DNA of 64,000 bases from Aphanomyces cochlioides. Its lineage: Eukaryota > Oomycota > Saprolegniomycetes > Saprolegniales > Verrucalvaceae. Of this stretch, positions 1-10,881 are shown one piece after another. The position numbers and the translations under genes are program-made. The notes beneath the pieces are model-generated. The model was not told the DNA's origin, searched no databases, and saw only the letters and a list, made by a program, of their open reading frames with translations. Where the stretch lies: assembly GCA_019828595.1 (NCBI GenBank), contig JAHQRK010000001.1:4960001-5024000 (forward strand). Reading direction: 5' to 3'. Within the stretch, counting starts at the first letter, position 1; the number at the start of each line of letters is the position of its first letter.

Positions 1-781
1 GTCTGTGGGTTCTTCTTGTGGATCAAAATGTTCGGAAATTTGGAGCCCCATAACGAACCAGGATTTTCCTTGACAAATTGATCGCAGATGACTTTTTCGG
101 ACCAGTCCTTGTAGCCTTCGCCCAACTTGACTGTGAGCTCGTACACTTGGGACTGGGGAGTGAGCAAAATGTTTTCAATGAAGGCGTCCATGTCACCAGA
201 GTCTTTGTAGAATGCGTCCGCCATGGCCTCGCATCGCGCAATATCGTCATCGGCAATAGCATGAGCACCAGTGTTGCGATGTTTCGCGCCTTTGGGGGCA
301 TTGCCTTGCTTGGAATCTTTCTTGGACGAAGCTGAATCCTTGCCGGGAGCCTTTTGCGTCCATGGATTGGCCTTTTCAGCGTTTTGTTGCTCTTGATCGC
401 CTTGTATTTTGTCTGCCGCGGTAGGAGGATCAACAGCGCCATTTCCTTGAGCAACGGATTTGTCGACAATGTCTTGATTTGACTGGTCATTGTCATTGTT
501 TGTCGATTGTTCCTCTTGAATAACTTCTCCAGGAGTATCACACGGCTTCGCTTGGCCGTTAATGTCGCCTGACCCATCAACCTCAGAGTGAATTTGAGTA
601 TTTCCCTCGTCGGTTAAGGCCTCGGTTTCAGTAGAATCCTTCCCCTCGGCGTCTCCAGAGACCATATCCACGTCCTCTTGAGATTTTTCTTCTTCCTCTC
701 CCGTTCTAGGAGGCTCAGCACAGGGGGCGACGCGGTTGGTGGCTGCTGGCTCAGTCCCATTGGTCACGAGAAAGGCCGGGG
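1..781 (-). mobile_element. R13: 5'-truncated LINE copy, partial at window edge
   Basis: Antisense ORF1 sequence matching reference element positions about 684-1464 (numbered from 25976). It runs off the left window edge, so its 3' part is not visible. At 781/782 its truncated 5' end abuts plus-strand R2. The first 15 bases of R2 after the junction, ACGTCAACTTCATGG, end in TGG, exactly as expected for the target-site duplication of a minus-strand insertion. I therefore read it as a separate insertion into R2 and not as an inverted part of R2. The second duplication copy lies outside the window. Confidence 0.85.
1..781 (-). pseudogene. ORF1 internal fragment (R13)
   Basis: Corresponds to about residues 208-468 of the 1012-aa ORF1 protein: the acidic Glu/Asp/Ser-rich part of the N-terminal half and the start of the conserved central domain (the GSLWGSKFPN region). 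No start codon or stop of its own, because both ends are cut, by 5' truncation at 781 and by the window edge. A Thr to Ala difference is seen near the PGK motif relative to the other copies. Not expected to make a functional protein. Confidence 0.85.
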
Positions 782-792
782 ACGTCAACTTC

Positions 793-1197
793 ATGGCTCA
801 ATACAAGATTCACCCGTCAGAAATCTTGGAAGAATTGACCACGGACATACCAGAGATCAAGCGCATCCTCTTTGCACTTGCTACGATTGACTTATTCCTC
901 TCAAATCGGGCCCCAGACCTCTACACAAACTCGGAGGCACTGACTGTTCTATTGAACCAAGAAGCAACAAGATTGCCTGACACCAACTGCTTGACGGACT
1001 GGTCGCTGTTTGCTTTGATCGAAAACTTCAGCGACAATCTCGAGAAGTTCACTTTGCCGGCTCCCGTCTTGTCGGCCATCTCGATGCTCAAAAGCATCAC
1101 CAACAATTACCACATCGACGAGCTCTGCAGCAAAGCTCACCACTCCATGAACGCCGACGAAATTGATCCCCTCGATTTGGAGGACGATCAACTCTAA
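793..1197 (+). pseudogene. ORF1 C-terminal fragment (R2)
   Basis: Encodes the C-terminal helical part of ORF1 (about residues 878-1012, from MAQYKIH to the DDQL terminus) and the normal TAA stop at 1195-1197. Upstream sequence is lost at the 781/782 junction. The open frame entering from R13 (736-1197) is a chimera of antisense and sense ORF1 and is not a gene. The 793 start is simply the first internal Met of the fragment. Confidence 0.85.
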
Positions 1198-1275
1198 GGC
1201 TTCTATCCCCTGCTTCAATCCATTTCAACCTCCCCTCTGACCCCTCCATTCTACTCATTTTCATCTGTACTCGTG

Positions 1276-1781
1276 ATGAGTGACAACAACTTCTCCGATG
1301 TCCCAACTGAACTCGTGGACTGGGACCCACAAATCATCTCCCTCAACACCAATGGCTTCTCCAACAGTCATCGGTACATCCTCGACAAACTATCAAGTGT
1401 TCACGACGTTTCCTTTATCCAAGAAACCCGTTTCCGCACGCCAAGTCTCCACGACCGTGTTGCGTTCCATTGGCAACGCATCACAAACCACGAAGGCTCT
1501 TTGTTCTTTGAAGAGCCTATTTACCCTGAAGTATCCACGTCGCCAGCCACTGGAGGTCTGGCTACGTTGATACATCCTCACTCTCCTTTGAAGAACGCCA
1601 CTCAAGTCCCTCATGACAACCCAGTGCTTCGTGGTCGTTATCTACAAGTGCGATGTACTCTGGGTCCACTGACAGTCGTTCTCCACAATATCTATGCGCC
1701 GGCAGCCTTCCAACAACGAGCAAGTTACTTCGAAGAATTGCCACGCGACTTTCCTCCACATGCGCTCCACATTGTTGGAGG
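1276..1781 (+). pseudogene. ORF2 N-terminal fragment, endonuclease part (R2)
   Basis: First 168 residues of ORF2: the N-terminal half of the endonuclease/exonuclease/phosphatase domain, with NTNG, QET and NIYAPA motifs. It is broken after HIVGG by the R3 insertion; a TAA in the R3 3' end closes the frame at once. The remainder of the same gene resumes at 58089. ATG at 1276 follows a GTG codon and lies 78 nt after the ORF1 stop. Confidence 0.9.
1767..1781 (+). repeat. Target-site duplication of R3, left copy
   Basis: CCACATTGTTGGAGG, 15 bp in R2 ORF2, identical to 58089-58103. It ends in AGG directly at the R3 3' end, defining the primer nick as TTGGAGG|AGATT. Confidence 0.93.
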
Positions 1782-1927
1782 TTAAATGAGTTGTATTAAC
1801 CTTATTTTTGAGCAAAGGCCCTAATGACTTACTAATTTGCCTCGTACTGTATAAATAGAACTTGGAAAACAGAATATGGCAAAGTGGTCATTGAACAGGA
1901 GATGAAGTGAGTGAGCCGTCAGCTCAC
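1782..1927 (-). promoter_or_regulatory. R3 3' UTR with terminal hairpin
   Basis: 146-nt 3' UTR. A stem-loop of 9 bp (TGAGTGAGC/GCTCACTCA, loop TGACG) begins at the ORF2 TGA stop. The terminal inverted repeat GGTTAA-N10-TTAACC spans 1780-1801, its outer GG/CC pair coming from the R2 target. There is no poly(A). Such 3' structures are the usual RT recognition sites in stringent-type LINEs; that role is inferred here. Confidence 0.7.
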
Positions 1928-4900
1928 TCATGAAACGACGCTGTCAGGAATGGCGTGTTGACGTAACCAGGGGTCCGAAGATAGATGCTTGAGCACATTG
2001 AATACCTTGGTGTATCCCTTCTTGAGAGGGAGATCAACCAGGAGCTGTTGTAGATGTAGCTTGATCAAAGAGGCAGCATGAATGGCAACTTCCATCGGAC
2101 TCTTCGCTGTGAGGTCGGGTCGAAAGGTGCGATCGGCACGTTGGAGCCATATTTGATAATACACGCAGGCTCGGACAATCGGCCAGATCTTCAGATAGCC
2201 ACGGATGTAGTATCCATCGGACGGCTTGGGCGTCTCGTAGAACATTTCCAGACACGTGGACGGAAAGGAACACTCGAGCAGTCGCTGGATTGTCTTGAAG
2301 AAATACCAAACAGATTGACCATATCCACAAGAGAACAGGAAATGCTCGTACGTCTCATTGACACGACAGAAGACACACGTCGGCTTGGGGTCTTGGTACT
2401 GAAACAGATATTGCATGGCGTTGGCGCGGAGAAGGGTCTTGAAAATGAACTCTCCATATCGAGGGAGAATGTGGTCGGGTTGGAGGAAGGCGGCAAGTTG
2501 GGTAAGGCGCTTGGGGTCTTCGTAAAAGTTGGATGGCAGGTTGAGATGCTTGGTAGGAAGAATGGACGAGCTGACAGCTGGAGAAGCTCTGATCTTAGCC
2601 GATTTCGAAGTCGCAAACGCCAACAAGATCGGACTCGAGTCAGGGTGAATCATCCAGTGCCATTCCATCCATTCAGAGCTTGGCGTCGGCAAGTGGAACA
2701 CGGGAGCATCCTCTTCAGAAACAATCTCAAACAATCGTGATAACTTGGTCACCAAGATTGAGATCCATTGTTTCGTTGGAGGGACAAAATTGGCTTGGCG
2801 GCAGGCACGGTTGATTTTGTCGAACAAGATCGAAGCTGGCCAAACTCGCTGACACGGAGTCAACAAATGCGACAACTTCGTGATGTGAAGCGAAGCCAAT
2901 ACATTGGCTTGGTCTTGCGTCGATGTAGAGCACTGATCGTATAGGTCTTCGAGTCCAGGCAGATACGAGTTGTGCCAAAGGGGAACATCCAAAGATGAGA
3001 TGTGATTTGGACAGCCGTACGGAGTCCAGCGGGATTCAAACCAGCTACTCAATAAGGCTTTCCACATTGGAGTGATATTGGGATTCTTGTACAGTCGTCT
3101 GATGAATGCAGAAGAGCCATTTGCCAAGAGGAGATCTCGGGGGGAACCCCATGGATGAAAAGCCTTCTCGAGGAGAGTATAGCCCGGCGTAATCCAGGCG
3201 GACATGGCAGACTTGCGGGGTGGGGTGGTGATGGCTTGAATGCATCTGATCATGACAGAGCGGTTGTGTTGTTGCCATAAAGCAAGTGCATGGTGCAGGC
3301 CTAAGCCACCGGACTTCTTCGGCATGAATATGATCTCCTTTTTGATCAAACGGAGGCCATGGACAGAGGAGGATGGGTTGATTTCTTCACCATGCATAAA
3401 TTGAAGCATGGCCTTGTCGATCTTTTTGGCCAGGTCTTTGTCGGCAGGGACAAAAGCCAGTTGGTACCATAACACAGGCAGACATATGCTGTGCAGGATA
3501 GTGACTTTTCCGGCCATGGTTCGAGCCTTGTAGAGCCACAAAGACAAGCGAGCCACAAACTTCTCAAACACGTAATTGAAACGTGCCAATGGAGAAAGAT
3601 TGGGCGCAACCAAGATACCAAGAGCCTTCACGGGACTGTCGGAAGTAACTTGTAGTGAGGCAAGGTTCCCATTCAACTGGCTGTAGGTCAGAATTTGGGT
3701 CTTGTCTACGTTGAGTCGGAAACCAGACTTGTCGCAAAAGGTTTGAACCAATGCAAGCTGCCGGTGGAGGCACGTCTCATTTGCAGCATAGAGTTGCGAG
3801 TCGTCGGCAAAGTAACTCCCAGTGTGGTAGCGATCCCCACACTTGATGCCATAGTTGGAGTGTTGCCGTAGGAGTTGGCACATCGGTTCCAAAGCGATCA
3901 CAAACAGAAGTGGCGACAGTGGATCACCTTGCAACACACCGCGTGAGATGTGAACTGGCTTGGACAAGAAGCCGTTCACCAAGATGCGAGACTTGCGGCC
4001 CGAGTACAGTACGCGAACCATGTCAACAAAGGTTTCGGGAAAGCCATAGTGACGGAGGACGCGGAGCAAGTACGCGTGGTCCACGCGATCAAAAGCTTTC
4101 TCAAAGTCAAGCAGTGCCACCATCGAGGACGGACTGTGTAGTTTGATGTGGTGCAGCATGTCATCCAGTCGTGCAAAATTGGTTTGGATATTGCTTCGAC
4201 GGATAAAGCCTTGCTGGTCCGGGTGGATGATGTGTCGAATGTGGCGCTGGAGTCGATAAGCCAGAATACTCGTCAGGATTTTCACATCCGTGTTGAGTAG
4301 GCTAATGGGCCGATAGTTCTTGGCCTGTGACTTGGGGCCTTTCTTGTGCAGCAACACCAGCGTACTGACAAGTTGCATGGGAGTCAAGCGAGGGTGAGAA
4401 TGGAGCTGGTGTGTGAATAGCAGCTCCAATACCAACGACCACTTGTGAGGTGCAAGTTTGAGGACTTCGAATGGCAGAGCGTTGGGACCTGGCGCTGAGT
4501 TCGAACTGCTGTGTCGAATAGCATGATAGAACTCGTTGGCGCGCAAGGGAGCCGACAGCTCTTTCTGGGCTTGCTCTGGCAGTTGCTTGTGTCGAGTCAA
4601 TGGGGTCAGAAATGACGACACTTCGTCTCCAGATCGCTGCACCTCGGGAGCTGCAAACAAGTCCTTGTAGTAGTCGACCAGGACGTCAGACATGCCTTGT
4701 TGATTGGAGACAACATTTCCATTGACATCCACCAACTCTTTGAAGACTGTCTTCTTCAAGGGGGTAGGGACAGGGGACATGAAGTGGAACTTGGACGAGC
4801 GCTCTGCTTTGTACAAGTGAAGTTGGAACGCCTGGTCTTGACGAAACTGCTTGTCTCGATCTTGCAGCTCGTGAATTTGCTTTTGAAGGTCTCGCACTCG

Positions 4901-5983
4901 ATCCACCAGCACTGAATCTTGACGCATGTTGGGGACTTGCAAAAGCGAAGCGATCTCGACAGCTAACTTCTTCAACGGCAGACGTTGTTTCTCCAATCGT
5001 TGAGAATGGAATTCTTTGAGTTGGGAGCGGATATCATTGACCAGTATGTCGTAGGCCTTGGAGATATTGTGGAATGTTGGAGACTTGTCCAAAAATCGAT
5101 CCAGACATCCATGAACAATCTCGGCCGCTCGTGGTAGACGAAGTAGCCAAGTTGGAGCTTTCCATGATCCAGAGCCATGGCGCAATGTTTGACGCTTTGT
5201 GATGATACGACAAGCCACGTGGTCAGCCTGTGGAACGTGTGGCATGTGCGTCGCCTTCCAATGACAAAGACCCGCCAAGGTGGACGAACAAAAGATGTAG
5301 TCGAGTCGGTTGGTGAGTGTGGGACTTGTGAAGGCTCGTGCCACGGGGTTTTGACGACGAAACAGATCCACCAGAGACAAACTGTGCATCCATTGTTCCA
5401 GTTGAAGGGTGCCGGCCATGGTGGAGGTACTGGGTCTCAACGAATCCAAATCTTTGTTGAGAGTGCAGTTGAAATCTCCTCCAACAATGTGGAGCGCATG
5501 TGGAGGAAAGTCGCGTGGCAATTCTTCGAAGTAACTTGCTCGTTCTTGGAAGGCTGCCGGCGCATAGATATTGTGGAGAACGACTGTCAGTGGACCCAGA
5601 GTACATCGCACTTGTAGATAACGACCACGAAGCACTGAGTTGTCATGAGGGACTTGAGTGGCGTTCTTCAAAGGAGAGTGAGGATGTATCAACGTAGCCA
5701 GACCTCCAGTGGCTGGCGACGTGGATACTTCAGGGTAAATAGGCTCTTCAAAGAACAAAGAGCCTTCGTGGTTTGTGATGCGTTGCCAATGGAACGCAAC
5801 ACGGTCGTGGAGACTTGGCGTGCGGAAACGGGTTTCTTGGATAAAGGAAACGTCGTGAACACTTGATAGTTTGTCGAGGATGTACCGATGACTGTTGGAG
5901 AAGCCATTGGTGTTGAGGGAGATGATTTGTGGGTCCCAGTCCACGAGTTCAGTTGGGACATCGGAGAAGTTGTTGTCAATCAT
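1928..5983 (-). CDS. ORF2: endonuclease-reverse transcriptase, intact (R3)
   Basis: Complete 1351-aa ORF2 with all catalytic motifs described for the R9 copy: N-terminal endonuclease (QET, GGDFN, SDH-like ADHVA), RT with LLDFEKAFDR, LQGDPLSP and FADD, and a C-terminal CX2CX7HX4C finger. Private differences include Cys for Arg in the LRHWKA segment and Phe for Ile in QTNIARL. ATG at 5983 is chosen over the preceding GTG. It could still supply protein in trans even though its own ORF1 is destroyed. Confidence 0.93.
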   Translation of the reverse strand: MIDNNFSDVPTELVDWDPQIISLNTNGFSNSHRYILDKLSSVHDVSFIQETRFRTPSLHDRVAFHWQRITNHEGSLFFEEPIYPEVSTSPATGGLATLIHPHSPLKNATQVPHDNSVLRGRYLQVRCTLGPLTVVLHNIYAPAAFQERASYFEELPRDFPPHALHIVGGDFNCTLNKDLDSLRPSTSTMAGTLQLEQWMHSLSLVDLFRRQNPVARAFTSPTLTNRLDYIFCSSTLAGLCHWKATHMPHVPQADHVACRIITKRQTLRHGSGSWKAPTWLLRLPRAAEIVHGCLDRFLDKSPTFHNISKAYDILVNDIRSQLKEFHSQRLEKQRLPLKKLAVEIASLLQVPNMRQDSVLVDRVRDLQKQIHELQDRDKQFRQDQAFQLHLYKAERSSKFHFMSPVPTPLKKTVFKELVDVNGNVVSNQQGMSDVLVDYYKDLFAAPEVQRSGDEVSSFLTPLTRHKQLPEQAQKELSAPLRANEFYHAIRHSSSNSAPGPNALPFEVLKLAPHKWSLVLELLFTHQLHSHPRLTPMQLVSTLVLLHKKGPKSQAKNYRPISLLNTDVKILTSILAYRLQRHIRHIIHPDQQGFIRRSNIQTNFARLDDMLHHIKLHSPSSMVALLDFEKAFDRVDHAYLLRVLRHYGFPETFVDMVRVLYSGRKSRILVNGFLSKPVHISRGVLQGDPLSPLLFVIALEPMCQLLRQHSNYGIKCGDRYHTGSYFADDSQLYAANETCLHRQLALVQTFCDKSGFRLNVDKTQILTYSQLNGNLASLQVTSDSPVKALGILVAPNLSPLARFNYVFEKFVARLSLWLYKARTMAGKVTILHSICLPVLWYQLAFVPADKDLAKKIDKAMLQFMHGEEINPSSSVHGLRLIKKEIIFMPKKSGGLGLHHALALWQQHNRSVMIRCIQAITTPPRKSAMSAWITPGYTLLEKAFHPWGSPRDLLLANGSSAFIRRLYKNPNITPMWKALLSSWFESRWTPYGCPNHISSLDVPLWHNSYLPGLEDLYDQCSTSTQDQANVLASLHITKLSHLLTPCQRVWPASILFDKINRACRQANFVPPTKQWISILVTKLSRLFEIVSEEDAPVFHLPTPSSEWMEWHWMIHPDSSPILLAFATSKSAKIRASPAVSSSILPTKHLNLPSNFYEDPKRLTQLAAFLQPDHILPRYGEFIFKTLLRANAMQYLFQYQDPKPTCVFCRVNETYEHFLFSCGYGQSVWYFFKTIQRLLECSFPSTCLEMFYETPKPSDGYYIRGYLKIWPIVRACVYYQIWLQRADRTFRPDLTAKSPMEVAIHAASLIKLHLQQLLVDLPLKKGYTKVFNVLKHLSSDPWLRQHAIPDSVVS

Positions 5984-6061
5984 CACGAGTACAGATGAAA
6001 ATGAGTAGAATGGAGGGGTGAGAGGGGAGGTTGAAATGGATTGAAGCAGGGGATAGAAGCC

Positions 6062-7759
6062 TTAGAGTTGATCGTCCTCCAAATCGAGGGGATCAATTTC
6101 GTCGGCGTTCATGGAGTGGTGAGCTTTGCTGCAGAGCTCGTCGATGTGGTAATTGTTGGTGATGCTTTTGAGCATCGAGATGGCCGACAAGACGGGAGCC
6201 GGCAAAGTGAACTTCTCGAGATTGTCGCTGAAGTTTTCGATCAAAGCAAACAGCGACCAGTCCGTCAAGCAGTTGGTGTCAGGCAATCTTGTTGCTTCTT
6301 GGTTCAATAGAACAGTCAGTGCCTCCGAGTTTGTGTAGAGGTCTGGGGCCCGATTTGAGAGGAATAAGTCAATCGTAGCAAGTGCAAAGAGGATGCGCTT
6401 GATCTCTGGTATGTCCGTGGTCAATTCTTCCAAGATTTCTGACGGGTGAATCTTGTATTGAGCCATGAAGTTGACGTGATGTTTGTAGTTGTGAGGCTTG
6501 CCTTGAGCTTTTAACAAAGCCATCTTGCGCTCAATAGTCTTGGTTGCAACAAGTGACTGAAACAAACTGAGGTCTTCATCTTGTGCGTACATAGCATGTG
6601 CAACGAGCTGAGGATCATCTCGCAAAATGCGTTGACATTCGGTGATACTGCCTTCGACTTTCTTGTCTCGAATGATCTTCTTCGCCAATTCGAGGTGGGC
6701 TGCAGCAGACTTGTTAAGTCGTTGTTTCTTCGCTTTGCCTTTGGTCTTTTTCGGGCGTGGCGCACTTGAATCTTCCAATACAATTCGAGGCACTGCAAAG
6801 TCTTCAAACGAGAGTTCCACGTCGTCTTCTTCGAGGATATGAAAACGGTTGGATGTCGGCAGGGGATCCAAACGTGGGGACGAAGGCAAAGTACGTTTTG
6901 GAGCTGGTCCAGACCGGTAGCCCGTTACCAATTGAAGGTCCAGCGAGTTCTTGGGCTGCTCACTTGGTGGAGCAAGAGCGGGCGATTCGTTGGTAGACAT
7001 TTCCACATCTTCTTGTTGTTTGTCTTGTCCATTGTTGTTAGGGGGATCGCTGTCACCAGACATATCAACATCAGAGCCATGAGAAGGAGCTGTTGGCTGT
7101 GGTTGTTCATCTTGACGATCTCCAGATGCCTCAGTTGAGTCGGCCTCGCCTTCCGCATTTGTTCCAGGGTCTTGATCATGATCGTCTCCATCAGGTTCAG
7201 GTTCTTTTTCTCCTGACGGAGGAGATTTTGCCGCTGCCTTGGCCGCTTTTGCCTTCGCTTTTTCAGCCTTGGCCTCTGCACGTCGTGAAACAATCGACGG
7301 AGGCAATGTCTTGTTCAGAGCAGCGATCTTGTGCTGAAACACGACGACAAAAGGCTGACCCGACGGATCCGTAATGGTGATTTCGCGTAGTGCGTCGCCG
7401 GATTTTGGCACCAGCACTGCAGGAGGCGCAGGCGACTTGAAAATGACTCTCAAATGCGGCGACTTGATGTTCTGACCAGCAGTAGGGTTGAATGCTGCTA
7501 TCACTGACTTGGTCAATGCAGCCATTTTCTTGACAATCGCCTTGGCCATCGAAGGGTGACTGACCTTGTTGAACGTAACGTAGTAGTTGTTGCCATAACG
7601 CGAGTACTTGGGAACCAGGAAGTCTTTGCCACCAAGTCGAAACGTTGTGCCTCCCATTTCCACGCACGTAGACAAGTTGTAACTTGAGATCACAATGGTC
7701 TGTGGGTTCTTCTTGTGGATCAAAATGTTCGGAAATTTGGAGCCCCATAACGAACCAGG
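6062..7759 (-). pseudogene. ORF1 C-terminal part, split by R4 (R3)
   Basis: Encodes ORF1 residues about 448-1012: central conserved domain, Ala/Lys-rich helix, acidic linker, basic KKTKGKAKKQR stretch and C-terminal helical domain, ending at the normal TAA. The N-terminal 452 codons lie 49 kb away at 56671-58025. The linker carries the EPEPDG..EADSTEASGDR haplotype also seen in R5 and R9. Confidence 0.9.
7745..7759 (+). repeat. Target-site duplication of R4, left copy
   Basis: CCATAACGAACCAGG, 15 bp (16 if the next A, shared with the element's first base, is counted), repeated at 56671-56685. This is the same site, on the same ORF1 sequence, that R6 used in R5. Confidence 0.93.
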
Positions 7760-7820
7760 ACTTCCGAATTTGCCTCGTACCCCTCAAGTCAAGAAGTTAT
7801 CAAGTGCCGCCGCGCTCAAA

Positions 7821-10820
7821 ATGTCCAACGCCAACAGCTGTTCCGAGCTCCGTGAGACCAACACTCACGGAGTCACCATCATTCCAGGTATTGTATCACC
7901 TCACCCACTTTCGTCGTCCAATCAGGATGGCGGAAGTGGTGTGAGTAATGTCTCTACACCTAACCCTAGGGCCGAAGTGGAGGTCGAGTTCGACCCCAAC
8001 AGCGTCTCTGGAGACCAATCTGCGTCTCGCTCCACCAGCGCTTCACCTGGTGCTCCACTCGCCGGAGTTCCAGGGGGGGTCAACCTCAGTGGGTCAGTGG
8101 TTGACCCCCAGACCACTGTCGTTAACTTGTCTAGCGAAGCCCTCACTCAGGAGGGCGAACCACTGGGGCCTTGTGCCTGTGGTGGCTGCTTCCCTGGACT
8201 CCAATTGGAGTCGATCCCCAGTGAAGGCGGCGAGAAAACGGGGTCCATGCCAGCCCTAGAGGCTACGAGGGCCCCCCCTATGGGCACACCCTGCGGTTCT
8301 GTCTACTTCCCCCAGGGGCCTCTTCGGAGGGGCGGGGGCGGTATCCCGATTTGGGTTCTCGCCGGAGCAATGGTGTACCCCAGTCACCGTGCTGCGGGGA
8401 TGGCATGGATTCCCCTTCTACCCCTGTCACTGGGGGTCTGGCCCCGGCCTTTCTCGTGACCAATGGGACTGAGCCAGCAGCCACCAACCGCGTCGCCCCC
8501 TGTGCTGAGCCTCCTAGAACGGGAGAGGAAGAAGAAAAATCTCAAGAGGACGTGGATATGGTCTCTGGAGACGCCGAGGGGAAGGATTCTACTGAAACCG
8601 AGGCCTTAACCGACGAGGGAAATACTCAAATTCACTCTGAGGTTGATGGGTCAGGCGACATTAACGGCCAAGCGAAGTCGTGTGATACTCCTGGAGAAGT
8701 TATTCAAGAGGAACAATCGACAAACAATGACAATGACCAGTCAAATCAAGACATTGTCGACAAATCCGTTGCTCAAGGAAATGGCGCTGTTGATCCTCCT
8801 ACCGCGGCAGACAAAATACAAGGCGATCAAGAGCAACAAAACGCTGAAAAGGCCAATCCATGGACGCAAAAGACTCCCGGCAAGGATTCAGCTTCGTCCA
8901 AGAAAGATTCCAAGCAAGGCAATGCCCCCAAAGGCGCGAAACATCGCAACACTGGTGCTCATGCTATTGCCGATGACGATATTGCGCGATGCGAGGCCAT
9001 GGCGGACGCATTCTACAAAGACTCTGGTGACATGGACGCCTTCATTGAAAACATTTTGCTCACTCCCCAGTCCCAAGTGTACGAGCTCACAGTCAAGTTG
9101 GGCGAAGGCTACAAGGACTGGTCCGAAAAAGTCATCTGCGATCAATTTGTCAAGGAAAATCCTGGTTCGTTATGGGGCTCCAAATTTCCGAACATTTTGA
9201 TCCACAAGAAGAACCCATAGACCATTGTGATCTCAAGTTACAACTTGTCTACGTGCGTGGAAATGGGAGGCACAACGTTTCGACTTGGTGGTAAAGACTT
9301 CCTGGTTCCCAAGTACTCGCGTTATGGCAACAACTACTACGTTACGTTCAACAAGGTCAGTCACCCTTCGATGGCCAAGGCGATTGTCAAGAAAATGGCT
9401 GCATTGACCAAGTCAGTGATAGCAGCATTCAACCCTACTGCTGGTCAGAACATCAAGTCGCCGCATTTGAGAGTCATTTTCAAGTCGTCTGCGCCTCCTG
9501 CAGTGTTGGTGCCAAAATCCGGCGACGCACTACGCGAAATCACCATTACGGATCCGTCGGGTCAGCCTTTTGTCGTCGTGTTTCAGCACAAGATCGCTGC
9601 TCTGAACAAGACATTGCCTCCGTCGATTGTTTCACGACGTGCAGAGGCCAAGGCTGAAAAAGCGAAGGCAAAAGCGGCCAAGGCAGCGGCAAAATCTCCT
9701 CCGTCAGGAGAAAAAGAACCTGAACATGATGGAGACGATCATGATCAAGACCCTGGAACAAATGCGGAAGGCAAGGCCGACTCAACTGAGGCATCTGAAG
9801 ATGGTCAAGATGAACAACCACAGCCAACAGCTCCTTCTCATGGCTCTGATGTCGATATGTCTGGTGACAGCGATCCCCCTAACAACAATGGACAAGACAA
9901 ACAACAAGAAGATGTGGAAATGTCTACCAACGAATCGCCCGCTCTTGCTCCACCAAGTGAGCAGCCCAAGAACTCGCTGGACCTTCAATTGGTAACGGGC
10001 TACCGGTCTGGACCAGCTCCAAAACGTACTTTGCCTTCGTCCCCACGTTTGGATCCCCTGCCGACATCCAACCGTTTTCATATCCTCGAAGAAGACGACG
10101 TGGAACTCTCGTTTGAAGACTTTGCAGTGCCTCGAATTGTATTGGAAGATTCAAGTGCGCCACGCCCGAAAAAGACCAAAGGCAAAGCGAAGAAACAACG
10201 ACTTAACAAGTCTGCTGCAGCCCACCTCGAATTGGCGAAGAAGATCATTCGAGACAAGAAAGTCGAAGGCAGTATCACCGAATGTCAACGCATTTTGCGA
10301 GATGATCCTCAGCTCGTTGCACATGCTATGTACGCACAAGATGAAGACCTCAGTTTGTTTCAGTCACTTGTTGCAACCAAGACTATTGAGCGCAAGATGG
10401 CTTTGTTAAAAGCTCAAGGCAAGCCTCACAACTACAAACATCACGTCAACTTCATGGCTCAATACAAGATTCACCCGTCAGAAATCTTGGAAGAATTGAC
10501 CACGGACATACCAGAGATCAAGCGCATCCTCTTTGCACTTGCTACGATTGACTTATTCCTCTCAAATCGGGCCCCAGACCTCTACACAAACTCGGAGGCA
10601 CTGACTGTTCTATTGAACCAAGAAGCAACAAGATTGCCTGACACCAACTGCTTGACGGACTGGTCGCTGTTTGCTTTGATCGAAAACTTCAGCGACAATC
10701 TCGAGAAGTTCACTTTGCCGGCTCCCGTCTTGTCGGCCATCTCGATGCTCAAAAGCATCACCAACAATTACCACATCGACGAGCTCTGCAGCAAAGCTCA
10801 CCACTCCATGAACGCCGACG
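7821..10820 (+). pseudogene. ORF1, frameshifted and with stop codon (R4)
   Basis: ORF1 from ATG 7821 is disabled three ways. A C6 tract is C5 at 8309-8313 (frameshift near residue 163). A CAG is changed to TAG at 9218-9220 in the HKKNPQ motif. R5 is inserted 17 codons before the natural end. The C5 variant is shared with R3 (57533-57537), suggesting common ancestry. The linker has the EPEHDG..GKADSTEASEDG haplotype. The frame reading past 10820 into the R5 leader is a junction artefact. Confidence 0.9.
10806..10820 (+). repeat. Target-site duplication of R5, left copy
   Basis: CCATGAACGCCGACG, 15 bp at the end of R4 ORF1, repeated at 52117-52131, where it directly follows the R5/R10 3' end. 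Confidence 0.93.
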
Positions 10821-10881
10821 ACTTCCGAATTTGCCTCGTACCCCTCAAGTCAAGAAGTTATCAAGTGCCGCCGCGCTCAAA

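Larger units (their letters stand above)
782..1781 (+). mobile_element. R2 segment a: LINE host interrupted by R3
   Basis: Covers reference positions about 2685-3684: the ORF1 3' end, the inter-ORF spacer and the start of ORF2. It continues at 58089 after the 56-kb R3 insertion. The last 15 bases (1767-1781) are repeated at 58089-58103. It has the variant ORF2 start Met-Ser-Asp, shared with R1, R4 and R5. Its true 5' end is hidden beyond R13. Confidence 0.92.
1782..7759 (-). mobile_element. R3 segment a: LINE 3' three-quarters
   Basis: Minus-strand copy: complete 3' end at 1782, whole ORF2, spacer and ORF1 down to about residue 448, where R4 is inserted. The remaining 5' part, with an intact element start, is at 56671-58086. 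R3 sits antisense in R2 ORF2, with 15-bp target-site duplications at 1767-1781 and 58089-58103 and two extra bases (58087-58088) at its 5' junction. ORF2 is intact; ORF1 is broken by R4 and by a one-base deletion in the 5' segment. Confidence 0.94.
7760..10820 (+). mobile_element. R4 segment a: LINE 5' part
   Basis: Starts with the intact element 5' end and covers the leader and nearly all ORF1, then is interrupted by R5 at 10821. It resumes at 52117 and 53318 and ends at 56670. R4 sits antisense in R3 ORF1 with 15-16 bp target-site duplications. Without its insertions it would be a full-length element. Confidence 0.94.

Noticed and set aside
1..1781. Twin-priming inversion making 1-781 the inverted 5' end of R2
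   Set aside because: The 15 bases following the junction end in TGG exactly where a target duplication of a minus insertion should end, so a separate insertion explains it better. Not fully excluded; it depends on sequence left of the window.
2078..2740. Long antisense ORF (220 aa) over the ORF2 C-terminal region, recurring in many copies
   Set aside because: It lies opposite the RT/finger coding region in every copy and recurs only because the copies are nearly identical. No domain or motif is visible and in some copies it starts later. Treated as a shadow of ORF2; the same holds for the recurrent 146-, 141-, 122- and 185-aa frames.
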